A stretch of DNA of 64,000 nt from Candidatus Marimicrobium litorale (GTDB lineage Bacteria; Pseudomonadota; Gammaproteobacteria; Pseudomonadales; Halieaceae): contig NZ_SHNO01000001.1 in NCBI RefSeq assembly GCF_026262645.1, positions 2,418,001 to 2,482,000 on the forward strand, read 5' to 3'. Of this stretch, positions 8,570-17,829 are shown in pieces. Both the position numbers and the translations under genes were made by a program. The notes beneath the pieces were generated by a model that was not told where the DNA came from, searched no databases, and saw only the letters and a program-made list of their open reading frames with translations. Each line of letters begins with the position of its first letter. The stretch's first letter is position 1.

Positions 8570-11500
8570 CTAGGCGCTGTCGGGCTCCTCCGATAAAGAC
8601 GCCTTGCCATGCACGATGCGCCGCGACACCTGCTCACCCAACAGGTAGAGGCACGGCACGAGTAGCAAGGTAACCCCGGTCGCAAACAGCACACCGAAGG
8701 CGAGGGAGATCACCATGGGAATCAGGAACTGGGCCTGCACGCTGGTTTCAGACATGATGGGCATAAGACCGACGAAGGTTGTCAAAGACGTGAGAACAAT
8801 GGGGCGGAAGCGGTCCTGCCCCCCCTGCAACAGCGCTTCAGCCAACTCGAACCCCTTGTCGCGCAGCTGGTTAATCCGGTCGATCAGCACCAGGTTGTCG
8901 TTTACCACTACACCCGCAGCGGCGATAACCCCCAGCAGGGAAAACATACTGACCTGCCAGTTAAAAATAGCGTGTCCAAATATTGCCCCCATGATGCCGA
9001 ACGGCACGGCCGTCAGCACCAGAAAAGGCTGGAAATACGAGCGGAAAGGGATGGCCATCAAGGCATACACAATGAGCATGGACAACCCCATGTAGGTGAG
9101 TAGGGCAGACAGGAACTCCGACTCTTCCTGCAGTTCGCCATCCAGATCCATACTCAAGCCCGGGAAGCGCTCCTGCAGGACAGGCAAATGGTTGGCCACA
9201 ATATCGTTCACGACAACACGAGGATCTGACGTACCGGGGGTGATATCTGCCGTCAACCGGAGCGTACGCTTGCGGTTCCTGCGATCAATGGTCAGATAGC
9301 CCGGCTGGTAACTGACCTCCGCCACGGTATCAAAGGGCACCTCCTCGCCCGACGGCGTTCGCACCCGCATCTCGCTGAGATTATCCACGGAGACGCGCTC
9401 TTTCTCCGGATAGCGCACCATGACCTTTACATCCTCCTTGGTACGGGGAATCCGTTGGGCTTCAGCGCCATAGAATGCCTGTCGTACCTGCCTCGCCAAG
9501 TCTGACAGCGTGATCGAAAGATTCTCCGCGGCGGGCTTCATGCCCAACTCTATCTCGTCGCGGGGTGACTGTGTTGAGTCATTGATATTGTAAACGCCGG
9601 TATGCGACTCCAACACCTCGTGCAAGTAATCAGAGACCTCGCGCAAGTCTTCCAGAGAGGGTGAAGCCATCACCAGTGTGATCGGCTTGCCGCGCTGGTT
9701 AATGGTGTAGTCCATGTGGAAGTCTTCCACAGCACCCGGGTCGCCAATTAACTCGCGCCACCGATCGGTGACTTCTTTCACGTCTACGGCATCCGAGGGG
9801 ACATAAATCGCCACCTCCACCTCATTCGCGCTGCCGCGCGCAGCAATATGACCGATCACTTCCTCGCCAGGCCAGCGAGGATCACCGTTAAACTCTGACT
9901 TGACCTGCTCGGCCGCTGCTTCAACGACCTCCAGAACGCGCAACGTCTCCCGGAACGCCCCGCCCTCCTGGAGCGTGAGTTCGGCAAAGGTGAAATCCGA
10001 GGTGATCGCCGGGAAGAAACCCTTTTTCATCCAGCCACCGCCCCATAGGGCGATGCTTATCATCAAAGCCACGAGAAAAACGGCAACCACCAGCAGGTTC
10101 GCCTCGAGGCAACGCTGCAGAAAAGGGCGATACCGGGTGCGCGCGAACCGCACCATCCCGTCTGCGAATTTCAGCCGTATGGCCTCCAGTCGCCGCAGCA
10201 GGGCGAAACGGCTGGGGCGCAGGGGCCGCATGTGGGCCAGGTGTGCGGGCAATATCCACATGCACTCGACCAGTGAAAATGTCAGCGCCAATATCATCAC
10301 TACCGGTATAGGCACACCCGCGCTCGCCATGTTGCCCGGTAATATCATCATGGGCGCCACAAAAATCATCGTCGATATCACTGCATACATCACCGGTTTC
10401 AATACAGACCGGGTCCCGAGGATCGCGCCCTCCTGACCGGGCTCACCCGCACTTTGATGAGCATAAACCGACTCGCCGACAATGATCGCATCGTCCACTA
10501 CAATCCCGAGAATCAGCAGGAAGGCCAGCAGCGAAATCATATTCAGGCTGACACCGGTGTAGGGCAGTGCAAAGAAGGTGCCCATGAATGCGACCGCAAT
10601 ACCAACGCAGACCCACATTGCCAACAGCGGCCGCAGGAAAAGCATGAGCAAAAGAAACACAAGTGCCAGACCGCCAATCCCATTTTTGACCAAGGTATCG
10701 GCGCGCCCTTTGAACAATTCAGCTGTATCCTGCCAAAGCACCAGCTCAACACCCGGGGGAAGCTGCGGGGTCGTCTCCTCGATCCAACTGCGGGTCATTT
10801 CACTGGTAGCGAGGGTATTGGGATCTGATGTCACATAAATATACAGGTCGTAGGAGGGCTTGTCGTTGAAGCGCTTGCGCACATCCACATCTTCAAAACC
10901 ATCTCTTATCTCTGCTACATCACCCAGCACTAATTGCGTGCCTTCCCGAGTACTCAACAACGGAATATTCTCGAAATCCTGGCGATTGTAGGCCTGGCCA
11001 CGTGTCTGCAACTGTATGTCGCCGTCATTGGCCTTAATGACGCCCGCCGGCAGGTTCAGGGACGAATTCCTGATCGCGTCCACCACCTGCGCAAAGGTGA
11101 GTCCGTAACGACGCAGGGTGAATTCCGATACCTCAACCGATAACTCGTAGGGGCGAGGCTGCTTTAATTCCACTACAGAAATATGTGGACGGGACGACAG
11201 GTCATCGCGCAGCTGCTCACCGAGCTCTTTCAGTTCACGCTCGCTGAGATCCCCTGCCAACGTTACGACCGCCATCTGGTGACGATGCGCCAATTCGGTC
11301 ACTACCGGGCGCTCCGCCTCCGCCGGAAACGTGGTGATCGCATCCACCCGACTCCGCACCTCAGCGCTGAGTCGCTGTATGTCATACCCACCCTCCGCCT
11401 CGACCAGCACGGTTCCCACACCCTGCCTTGCAGTGGAACGAATCTCCTCGACGCCATTGAGGTCATGAATCGCCTCTTCAATGCGCATACAAATCTGCTG

Positions 11501-11683
11501 CTCCACTTCGCTGGGCCCAGCACCGGGGTAAGGCAGGCTCACACTGACGGTATTCAACTCAAACCCGGGGAAGAACTGTTTGTCCAATGAGGGAATCGCC
11601 AGCGCCCCGCCGATGAGCAAAAACACCATTAGCAGGTTGGCGGCAATCGGATTGTTGACAAACCAGCGAATCGGACCAGGCAT
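8570..11683 (-). CDS. RND efflux transporter, inner-membrane pump subunit
   Basis: 1037 residues with the AcrB/MdtB-type layout: one N-terminal membrane helix (MVFLLIGGALAIP region), a large periplasmic loop containing PYPGAGPSEVEQQI, a block of helices with the GIVVDDAIIVGE motif whose two aspartates lie in the proton relay, a second periplasmic loop and a final helix block with GVVVNDNLVLID. It would export drugs or other toxic amphiphiles by proton antiport. Its ATG overlaps the adaptor gene stop as TGATG; a GTG one codon upstream is possible. No outer-membrane channel gene is adjacent, so a shared TolC-like protein is expected. Confidence 0.92.
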   Translation of the reverse strand: MPGPIRWFVNNPIAANLLMVFLLIGGALAIPSLDKQFFPGFELNTVSVSLPYPGAGPSEVEQQICMRIEEAIHDLNGVEEIRSTARQGVGTVLVEAEGGYDIQRLSAEVRSRVDAITTFPAEAERPVVTELAHRHQMAVVTLAGDLSERELKELGEQLRDDLSSRPHISVVELKQPRPYELSVEVSEFTLRRYGLTFAQVVDAIRNSSLNLPAGVIKANDGDIQLQTRGQAYNRQDFENIPLLSTREGTQLVLGDVAEIRDGFEDVDVRKRFNDKPSYDLYIYVTSDPNTLATSEMTRSWIEETTPQLPPGVELVLWQDTAELFKGRADTLVKNGIGGLALVFLLLMLFLRPLLAMWVCVGIAVAFMGTFFALPYTGVSLNMISLLAFLLILGIVVDDAIIVGESVYAHQSAGEPGQEGAILGTRSVLKPVMYAVISTMIFVAPMMILPGNMASAGVPIPVVMILALTFSLVECMWILPAHLAHMRPLRPSRFALLRRLEAIRLKFADGMVRFARTRYRPFLQRCLEANLLVVAVFLVALMISIALWGGGWMKKGFFPAITSDFTFAELTLQEGGAFRETLRVLEVVEAAAEQVKSEFNGDPRWPGEEVIGHIAARGSANEVEVAIYVPSDAVDVKEVTDRWRELIGDPGAVEDFHMDYTINQRGKPITLVMASPSLEDLREVSDYLHEVLESHTGVYNINDSTQSPRDEIELGMKPAAENLSITLSDLARQVRQAFYGAEAQRIPRTKEDVKVMVRYPEKERVSVDNLSEMRVRTPSGEEVPFDTVAEVSYQPGYLTIDRRNRKRTLRLTADITPGTSDPRVVVNDIVANHLPVLQERFPGLSMDLDGELQEESEFLSALLTYMGLSMLIVYALMAIPFRSYFQPFLVLTAVPFGIMGAIFGHAIFNWQVSMFSLLGVIAAAGVVVNDNLVLIDRINQLRDKGFELAEALLQGGQDRFRPIVLTSLTTFVGLMPIMSETSVQAQFLIPMVISLAFGVLFATGVTLLLVPCLYLLGEQVSRRIVHGKASLSEEPDSA

Positions 11684-12876
11684 CACAGCGCACCACTGGC
11701 CAGCTCGGCGATTTTCACCGTGACCTTGGTGCCCGCCAGAATATTCCGCGGCTCACTGACCATGACCCTGTCACCACTGGACAGCCCCTGTACCCAAGCG
11801 TGCTCGGTATCACTTTGCAGAGCCACCACCTCTCTCGTCCGAGCAACCTGTTGATCATCGACCACCATCACCCAAGCCCCGGAGCGCAGAGCGTTGCGCG
11901 GCAGTTGGGTGACATTCGCCAGCGGTCGCCCACTGATTGTTGCGTGCACAAACATGCCCGGTGACAGCGGCGGTCGCTGACTGCCCTGCGTTCGCGCGAA
12001 CGGCTTGTCTACCTCCGCCACTGCGTACACCACCCGGCTGTCGACATCGATACTGGCATCGGTGCGCACAACACGCCCCTGCCACTCCCAGTCCTGACCC
12101 GCAAAGCGGCTGCGCAACACCACGGCCGCCTGGCTCATCTCACCAACAGTCTGGTTATCGTAACTCAGGGGTAGGTCGAGTAGCGCAACCTGACGGTCGG
12201 TCAAGGGAAGGCGAACCTGCACAACATCGGTGTCATACACCATAGCAATCGCGGTACCGGGAGAGACAAATTGACCGATATCGACATATTTTTCCGAGAT
12301 GCGCCCGTTAAATGGCGCCGATATGGCGGTGCGGGACAGGTCGAGTCGCGCTGCCTCGAGGTCCGCCTCCGAGGCTTTCAACAGTGCTTCCGCGGCGGCC
12401 ACCTGAGGTTTGCGCAGGAATAATGAATTGCCCTGCTCACTGCCGAGGTCACGCCACTCCCTCCCGGCCTGCAAGGCGCGCCCTTTCTCCTCGGCAACAC
12501 GCTGTTGCGCCTCTGCTACCTGAGACTCCGCTCGGGCGATGACAAACTGGTAGTCGATGTCCTCCACCTTGACCAGGGCTTCACCTGCGGCAAAAAAACC
12601 GCCTTCGGCGAACCGGGGCGAGACCTGCTCAACCCTGCCCCCTACCTGGCTCACCAGGTTAATCTCCCGCAGGGGCCGCACTGTGCCCTGTGTCTCCACG
12701 GACAACGCATGCACTTTCGGGTTAACCACCATCACACTCACCATGGGGGACGCTGTATCTTTTGGCACGCTGGGCTCGGGCTGCGATTTACCCACCAGCA
12801 ATCCGTAAGACACACCAGCGCCCACCACCATAACCAGTGCCGCTGCAGCCCCCCTACCCGACGTTTTTAAAGCCAT
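11683..12876 (-). CDS. RND efflux periplasmic adaptor (membrane fusion protein)
   Basis: 397 residues. An N-terminal hydrophobic helix at about residues 8-27 anchors it in the inner membrane. It is followed by the biotinyl-lipoyl half (VSQVGGRVEQVSPRFAEGGF), a helical hairpin rich in Ala/Glu/Gln, the second lipoyl half (LSRTAISAPFNGRISEKYVD) and beta-barrel/membrane-proximal domains. This is the MdtA/MexA order. It is first in a two-gene operon, with one-base stop/start overlap to the pump gene. No local regulator is divergent from it; the neighbour upstream is a phasin gene. Confidence 0.9.
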   Translation of the reverse strand: MALKTSGRGAAAALVMVVGAGVSYGLLVGKSQPEPSVPKDTASPMVSVMVVNPKVHALSVETQGTVRPLREINLVSQVGGRVEQVSPRFAEGGFFAAGEALVKVEDIDYQFVIARAESQVAEAQQRVAEEKGRALQAGREWRDLGSEQGNSLFLRKPQVAAAEALLKASEADLEAARLDLSRTAISAPFNGRISEKYVDIGQFVSPGTAIAMVYDTDVVQVRLPLTDRQVALLDLPLSYDNQTVGEMSQAAVVLRSRFAGQDWEWQGRVVRTDASIDVDSRVVYAVAEVDKPFARTQGSQRPPLSPGMFVHATISGRPLANVTQLPRNALRSGAWVMVVDDQQVARTREVVALQSDTEHAWVQGLSSGDRVMVSEPRNILAGTKVTVKIAELASGAL

Positions 12877-13134
12877 TTGCCCACCATTTAACCCTATCCC
12901 TTGACCATCATCGCCAGTCTACACCAGCGAGTAGAAACCGATTTCTAATGTACGCAGCGCCACCCCGGGCAGACCGCTCACGTTTTCAATGCGCCTTCAG
13001 GCCGCGGCGAGGCACCATTTTGCGCGGATCAGCCAAGTTCGTCCATCTAGTATGTTTATTCTAATTTTTTACCGTACTGTACGCCTCAATCAGCGAAAAC
13101 ACCTGCCAACACAGGCACGACAAGGAGATTCATC

Positions 13135-13575
13135 ATGGCTCAGACAAGAACCACTGGCACCGCCAGCAAGACCACCAAGAAGCGCAAGCCCGCGGCCAAG
13201 CGCAAGCCAGCTGCTCGTCGCGCTGCGCCCACCAAGGCCAGCAAGACCTTCGCCGACAACGCTCAGGAGACCGGCCGCGATGTCTTCCTGGCAGGCCTCG
13301 GTTTTTATGGGAAAGCGTACGATCGCGTACAAGAACGCCTGGACGGCCTTCAAAAGCGTGTCGAAACCCGCCGAAAAAATGCTGACAAGGCCTACAAGGA
13401 ACTGGTCAAGCGTGGCAAGAAGGTAGAGAAAGAAGCCAAGGTTGCGCTGGACGATCTAGATATCCCAAAGCTCGACAACCTGACCGACCGCAAGAAGCTT
13501 GAGCAGCAACTGAACAAGGCACGCGCCCGATTCGGCGAACTCAAAGAATCTGTCGGCCTGAAATCGGCTGCCTGA
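13135..13575 (+). CDS. Phasin-family polyhydroxyalkanoate granule protein, lysine-rich N-terminus
   Basis: 146 residues. The first 40 are very basic (TKKRKPAAKRKPAARR), the middle has RDVFLAGLGFYGKAYDRVQ, the typical phasin (PF05597-like) core, and the rest is a charged amphipathic helix likely to form a coiled coil. Such proteins coat polyhydroxyalkanoate granules; the basic tail can bind DNA and help partition granules, as in Pseudomonas PhaF, though there the basic part is C-terminal. The ATG has AAGGAG nine bases upstream. A strong terminator follows. No PHA synthase lies in the window. Confidence 0.82.
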   Translation: MAQTRTTGTASKTTKKRKPAAKRKPAARRAAPTKASKTFADNAQETGRDVFLAGLGFYGKAYDRVQERLDGLQKRVETRRKNADKAYKELVKRGKKVEKEAKVALDDLDIPKLDNLTDRKKLEQQLNKARARFGELKESVGLKSAA

Positions 13576-13623
13576 TCTGTATCCATCCAGGAGAACGCAT
13601 CCCTGCCCTGCAGGGGTTTTTGT

Positions 13624-13649
13624 GGGTCACCTCGTGTGGCCCTTTTTTT
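13624..13649 (+). terminator. Intrinsic terminator after the first phasin gene
   Basis: GGGTCAC, loop CTCGT, GTGGCCC (seven pairs including one T-G wobble) and seven T residues, about 50 bases after the stop. A weaker stem (CCCTG/CAGGG) followed by five T residues lies just before it and may act together with it. Confidence 0.82.
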
Positions 13650-13867
13650 GTCCAGGATTTAACGCCTGCCGATGCGGCATTAAGTCTACGCCGAGGCAGC
13701 ACTACTCATGGCGTGGCATCAGGACTGCTTACCCCTGCCTGTCACTTAACTCTCGCATGTTCATACAACGGATAATGATCCCCGCTTTTTTTACCAAACT
13801 TTTCTGTTTTAATGGGTGAAAGAGAATAACCTGAACAACTGACATATTGGGCGGGACGGCCAAGCAT

Positions 13868-14398
13868 ATGAGTGATGACAAAAATAAGGCAGGCGATATC
13901 GCCAAACATATCTGGCTGGCCGGGGTGGGCGCCTATGGTAAAGCGGTGGAAGAGGCACAGGGACGAATAGAAAAAGCAATGGAACCCCCCAAAATGTTCC
14001 GCGACCTGGTGAAGGCGGGTGCTGCGCTTGAAGAGGAAGCGAGGGAAAGCACCGTAGCTGCCAGGCAATCAGTGGAAGAGCGTATCGGCCGGGTACGGGA
14101 TAATTTCCACAACCAGCGACCAGTGCGCATGGAAGAAATCGAGCAACTACAAAAAAAAGTCGACCAACTCACGCGTAAAGTAAACCAACTTACCCGGGCA
14201 TTAACAGACGAGGGTGTTCTTGCGACCAAAGCCACCAAGACAGTTCGCAAAAAGGCAATAAAGAAAAAAGCGGCATCAACACGCATGACACCCGCCCCGA
14301 AAAAAACGCCCGCAAAGAAAAAAACGCCTGCGAAGAAAGCGCCCGCTAGCCGCAGCAGAGTGCGGGCCAAGAAGTCAGCGAAATCCAGTAAATCCTGA
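13868..14398 (+). CDS. Second phasin-family protein with histone-H1-like tail
   Basis: 176 residues from ATG 13868; an in-frame TTG at 13847 is possible but less likely. The N-terminal part, KHIWLAGVGAYGKAVEEAQ, is the phasin core. A heptad-like segment (IEQLQKKVDQLTRKVNQLTR) should coil, and the last 50 residues consist of KKTPAKK-type repeats as in PhaF/histone H1-like tails. The basic tail is at the opposite end from that of the neighbouring phasin. It is probably a granule-surface protein that also contacts DNA. A TetR-family gene begins 12 bases later and is probably co-transcribed. Confidence 0.82.
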   Translation: MSDDKNKAGDIAKHIWLAGVGAYGKAVEEAQGRIEKAMEPPKMFRDLVKAGAALEEEARESTVAARQSVEERIGRVRDNFHNQRPVRMEEIEQLQKKVDQLTRKVNQLTRALTDEGVLATKATKTVRKKAIKKKAASTRMTPAPKKTPAKKKTPAKKAPASRSRVRAKKSAKSSKS

Positions 14399-14410
14399 TA
14401 CGCCAACTCT

Positions 14411-15079
14411 GTGAAAACACGGGACAGAATCCTTCATACCAGCCTTGCTCTGTTCAATGAGGAGGGCGAGGCCAACACCACCACAATCGATATAGCCAAC
14501 GAAATGGATATCAGTCCAGGCAACCTCTACTATCACTTCAAAGGCAAAGACCAACTCATCTCCGAGCTGTTCCAGCAATATGAAAGGGCATTGAGCGATA
14601 CCTTGAGCGCACCCATCCAATCCCCTCTTAGCACCAAAGCAGGCAGCGTAGAAGACAACTGGTATTATCTTTATGTTGTTTTGGAGGAGATGTATCAGTA
14701 CCGCTTCCTCTATCACAACCTGGATAACATACTGGAACGCTACCCGGATATCCGCCGGCGATTCAAGCGCCTTATACAACTGAAGCGTGCTGCACTGTAC
14801 GCTATTTGCCACACACTCCTCGATCAGGAAGTCATCAATGCCAAAGACCAGCAGCTACTCGGACTGGCTGATAACATGACACTCAATCTGACCTTCTGGC
14901 TGAACTACGATGCACTGCTCAACGACACTCGCGCGCCACAAGTCACCATCCATCAGGGAGTCCTGCAGCTACTGACGATGATCGCACCCTATCTCGGTGA
15001 TGATGAGCTGCGCTTCTATCACGACTGCGAGAACATCTTCCTCAATATGCTGGCAGATGGAGAAAGCGTCGACTCATAA
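14411..15079 (+). CDS. TetR-family transcriptional regulator
   Basis: 222 residues starting with GTG. The N-terminal helix-turn-helix is clear: TRDRILHTSLALFNEEGEANTT, then IANEMDISPGNLYYHFKGKDQLI. The C-terminal ligand domain, with MYQYRFLYHNLDNILERYP, resembles the PF13972-type repressor domain. The position directly after a phasin gene recalls PhaD of Pseudomonas, a TetR-like regulator of PHA genes, so control of granule proteins is a reasonable guess. Ligand and operator are not visible. Confidence 0.88.
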   Translation: MKTRDRILHTSLALFNEEGEANTTTIDIANEMDISPGNLYYHFKGKDQLISELFQQYERALSDTLSAPIQSPLSTKAGSVEDNWYYLYVVLEEMYQYRFLYHNLDNILERYPDIRRRFKRLIQLKRAALYAICHTLLDQEVINAKDQQLLGLADNMTLNLTFWLNYDALLNDTRAPQVTIHQGVLQLLTMIAPYLGDDELRFYHDCENIFLNMLADGESVDS

Positions 15080-15148
15080 GAAGAAGGGAGCAACGCAACA
15101 AGAATTGGTGTCAGTCCCATTGAGTATGAGTTCCGCACAGACCGACTG

Positions 15149-15790
15149 TCAGCGCTGCAACATAATTACATCGGCACCCAGTCTTTCCAGGCGCACACCG
15201 AACTCCTGCGCCCACCAAACCCAAGTGTCCTCACTAAAAAAACACACGTGTGTCGGGTCTCTCTTGTAGTGCCAGCTGACAAACGCATCGTGACTTTTCA
15301 CAAGCTTCGTCATCACTCCCATCCAACCCTCTGGCTCCAGCATCGACCACAAGCGCTGCAGCTCTCGACCGGGCTGATGCAAGTGCTCCACCACCTCTGT
15401 TGCGCAAATGAAATCATAGCGAGCGTCGAGCACACTTTCCTCCGGTGCATAAAACGTGTCATAGAGCGCCACGTGGCAGCCCGCTTGGCGCAGCATATCG
15501 GCGAGTGCAGGCGCATTGCCACAGCCAAAATCCAATCCTCTTGCCGCATCTGGCAAGCGCTGTAGCAGCGGGGTAGCCAGCCGTGAGAGAAACTGCCGGT
15601 ATCCCGCATCATTTATGGAATTTTGGTGCAGATCGTACTCTGCTTGCTCAGCCCTCCTGTCCAGGTAAAACGCAGGGGGAACAAAAACGAGCGCACAATT
15701 GCAACAACGTAAATAATCGCGTCGCGCATCCTCATGGTAGCGAGCGACATCGTGGCATTCACAGAGTGGGCAGTGTTTTTCACCTGACAT
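15149..15790 (-). CDS. Class I SAM-dependent methyltransferase with N-terminal zinc-ribbon-like cysteines
   Basis: 213 residues. The N-terminus has CPLC and, later, CCNC, a likely metal-binding pair. The SAM domain shows GLDFGCGNAPALADML (motif I) and FICATEVVEHLHQPGREL (post-motif region). This layout is common among small methyltransferases of unknown substrate that resemble the ubiquinone/UbiG and O-antigen types. It is divergent from the peroxiredoxin gene, with about 50 bases between starts. Substrate unknown. Confidence 0.82.
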   Translation of the reverse strand: MSGEKHCPLCECHDVARYHEDARRDYLRCCNCALVFVPPAFYLDRRAEQAEYDLHQNSINDAGYRQFLSRLATPLLQRLPDAARGLDFGCGNAPALADMLRQAGCHVALYDTFYAPEESVLDARYDFICATEVVEHLHQPGRELQRLWSMLEPEGWMGVMTKLVKSHDAFVSWHYKRDPTHVCFFSEDTWVWWAQEFGVRLERLGADVIMLQR

Positions 15791-15841
15791 CTGCTATTAT
15801 CCCTTCTCACTTTACGTTAAGCCAAAGTTAAGGAGCGCAGC

Positions 15842-16324
15842 ATGGCCATAAAAGCTGGCGACAAGATACCCGATTGCACACTCAAGACCATGGGCGACAA
15901 AGGTCCCTTGGATATTGCGACCCAGGATATTTTTTCGGGCAAGAAAGTGCTGCTGTTTGCAGTGCCTGGTGCCTTTACTCCTGGCTGTAGTCTGACACAC
16001 CTGCCCGGCTACGTGGTAAACGCTGACAAAATCAAGGCTCAGGGCGTCGACACTATCGCCTGCATGTCGGTGAATGATGCCTTCGTCATGGGTGCATGGG
16101 GCAACGATCAGAACGCCAGCGAAATCCTGATGCTGGCCGATGGCAACGCTGACTTCACTGCTGCGCTGGGCTTGGAACTGGACGGTAGCGGTTTCGGCAT
16201 GGGAACCCGCAGCCAACGCTTCGCCATGATTGTCGAGGACGGTACTGTGAGCCACCTGAACGTAGAGGATGGTCCGGGTGTCGACGCGAGTTCCGCCGAA
16301 ACCATGATGACCTTACTGTCGTAA
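15842..16324 (+). CDS. Peroxiredoxin, Prx5 subfamily
   Basis: 160 residues, start ATG with TAAGGAG seven bases upstream. The active site PGAFTPGCS holds the peroxidatic Cys49, followed by HLPGYV and later SVNDAFVMGAWG, characteristic of the Prx5/type II family. It reduces hydrogen and alkyl peroxides in the cytoplasm, using glutathione/glutaredoxin or thioredoxin; trxA and gshA are both encoded further along this window. It stands alone, convergent with the SLC13 transporter gene. Confidence 0.92.
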   Translation: MAIKAGDKIPDCTLKTMGDKGPLDIATQDIFSGKKVLLFAVPGAFTPGCSLTHLPGYVVNADKIKAQGVDTIACMSVNDAFVMGAWGNDQNASEILMLADGNADFTAALGLELDGSGFGMGTRSQRFAMIVEDGTVSHLNVEDGPGVDASSAETMMTLLS

Positions 16325-16347
16325 ACGGCGGAAGCGGGGGCGAGTTG

Positions 16348-17718
16348 TCAGGTCAGCAAGATGTAACACACACTGCTTATCACCACCGCCCCCATCAAGT
16401 TGATCAATGCGCCCTCCCGCGCCATTTGCGCAGTCGATACAGCGCCACTACTGAACACCACAGTATTAGGCCCAGTCGCCACCGGCAGCATAAACGCACA
16501 ACTGGCACTCATGGCGGCCGGCACCATAATGAGTTCCGGCGGCACGTTAGCGGCCAGAGCAGCGGCCGCAAGAATCGGCATGAGAAGCGCAGTGCTGGCT
16601 GTGTTCGAAGTAGTTTCAGTCATCAGCGTCACCGCAATACAAATCGTCACCATCAGCAGATAAACGGGCATACTGATCATAGCCGCCAGCCCCTGACCCA
16701 TCACATCACTGATCCCGGAACTGACAAACCCCTTGGCCAGGCAGATACCTCCGGAAAATAACAGCAATACGCCCCAGGGTATGGTGGTCGCCCGCTCCCA
16801 GGTCAGCAGGCGGTTCCCTCGGCCATCGGGCACTAAAAACAGCAGGATCACAGCTAACAGGGCGACAGAGGCATCGTTGGCCGAGGGTAAGTTCAACCAC
16901 GCTTGCCAGCCGCCAAACGGCTCTCCACGGGTGACCCAGGCCAGTGCTGTAAGCCCAAAAATTATCATGACCCGTCGCTCCTGCGGCTGCCACGGCCCCA
17001 CTTTGGGCAGCTTCAAGGCCAGCGACCCCTGTAGGTTACGCGTGAGCACCAGGGCCATGGCGGGCACCAGCACCACCACCACAGGCAAGGCCCAACGCAT
17101 CCACTGGGTGAAGCTGATCGATTGGCCGGTTGTTTCCTTGTAAACTTGCATAAAAATCAAATTGGGGGGCGTACCGATAGGCGTTCCCAGGCCACCGATA
17201 CTGGCTGCATAGGCTATCCCCAGCAACAGTGGCGGCGCGAGTTTCGCGCGATTTTCGGCGCCGTCGAGCAGAGCCAGCGCTACCGGAAGAAGCATCAATG
17301 AGGTGGCAGTATTGGATATCCACATACTCAGCACAGCTGCAGCAGCCATGAAACCCATAACGAGACGCCGTCCGCTGGACGCACCAAACAGGTTGACCAT
17401 TCCCAGCGCAATCCGCCGATGAGCCCCGGAGTGCTCCATCGCTTTGGACAGCAGAAACCCCCCCAACAACAACAGAATCAGCGGGGAGCCATAGGCCTGC
17501 GCCACCTCAGCGGGGGTCAGCACGCCAAACAGGGGGAATATGGACAGAGGTAACAGCGAGGTGACCGGGATCGGCACCGGCTCAAACACCCACCAGATGA
17601 CGCAGACCACAGCGACGAACGCTACCGTTGCCGCGTCACCGCCATAGCCTGCTCCAAGGCAGGCCGTCGCTGCACCCGCCCCCACCAGCGGCCCCATCCA
17701 GAGGGCCATGTCATTCAT
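16348..17718 (-). CDS. SLC13/DASS-family sodium:anion symporter
   Basis: 456 residues from ATG 17718; the frame stays open to 17805 but that would leave only 24 bases to the divergent moaA start. A dozen hydrophobic segments alternate with loops. Family motifs are SNTATSLMLLPVALALL and, in the second half, ETTSNTASTALLMPIL, the two SNT repeats that bind sodium and the carboxylate in DASS transporters. Expected substrates are dicarboxylates such as succinate or malate, or sulfate; sequence alone does not decide. Confidence 0.88.
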   Translation of the reverse strand: MNDMALWMGPLVGAGAATACLGAGYGGDAATVAFVAVVCVIWWVFEPVPIPVTSLLPLSIFPLFGVLTPAEVAQAYGSPLILLLLGGFLLSKAMEHSGAHRRIALGMVNLFGASSGRRLVMGFMAAAAVLSMWISNTATSLMLLPVALALLDGAENRAKLAPPLLLGIAYAASIGGLGTPIGTPPNLIFMQVYKETTGQSISFTQWMRWALPVVVVLVPAMALVLTRNLQGSLALKLPKVGPWQPQERRVMIIFGLTALAWVTRGEPFGGWQAWLNLPSANDASVALLAVILLFLVPDGRGNRLLTWERATTIPWGVLLLFSGGICLAKGFVSSGISDVMGQGLAAMISMPVYLLMVTICIAVTLMTETTSNTASTALLMPILAAAALAANVPPELIMVPAAMSASCAFMLPVATGPNTVVFSSGAVSTAQMAREGALINLMGAVVISSVCYILLT

Positions 17719-17829
17719 CCTCGACACGTCGACTACTCCAGCGATCAGTGTGAGTCGCATCCTGTCCCACCAGCCGATCGCTGTAAAGCCCGCTGGAGGT
17801 GTCAAACGCGAAAGGCTACACTTCCGACC

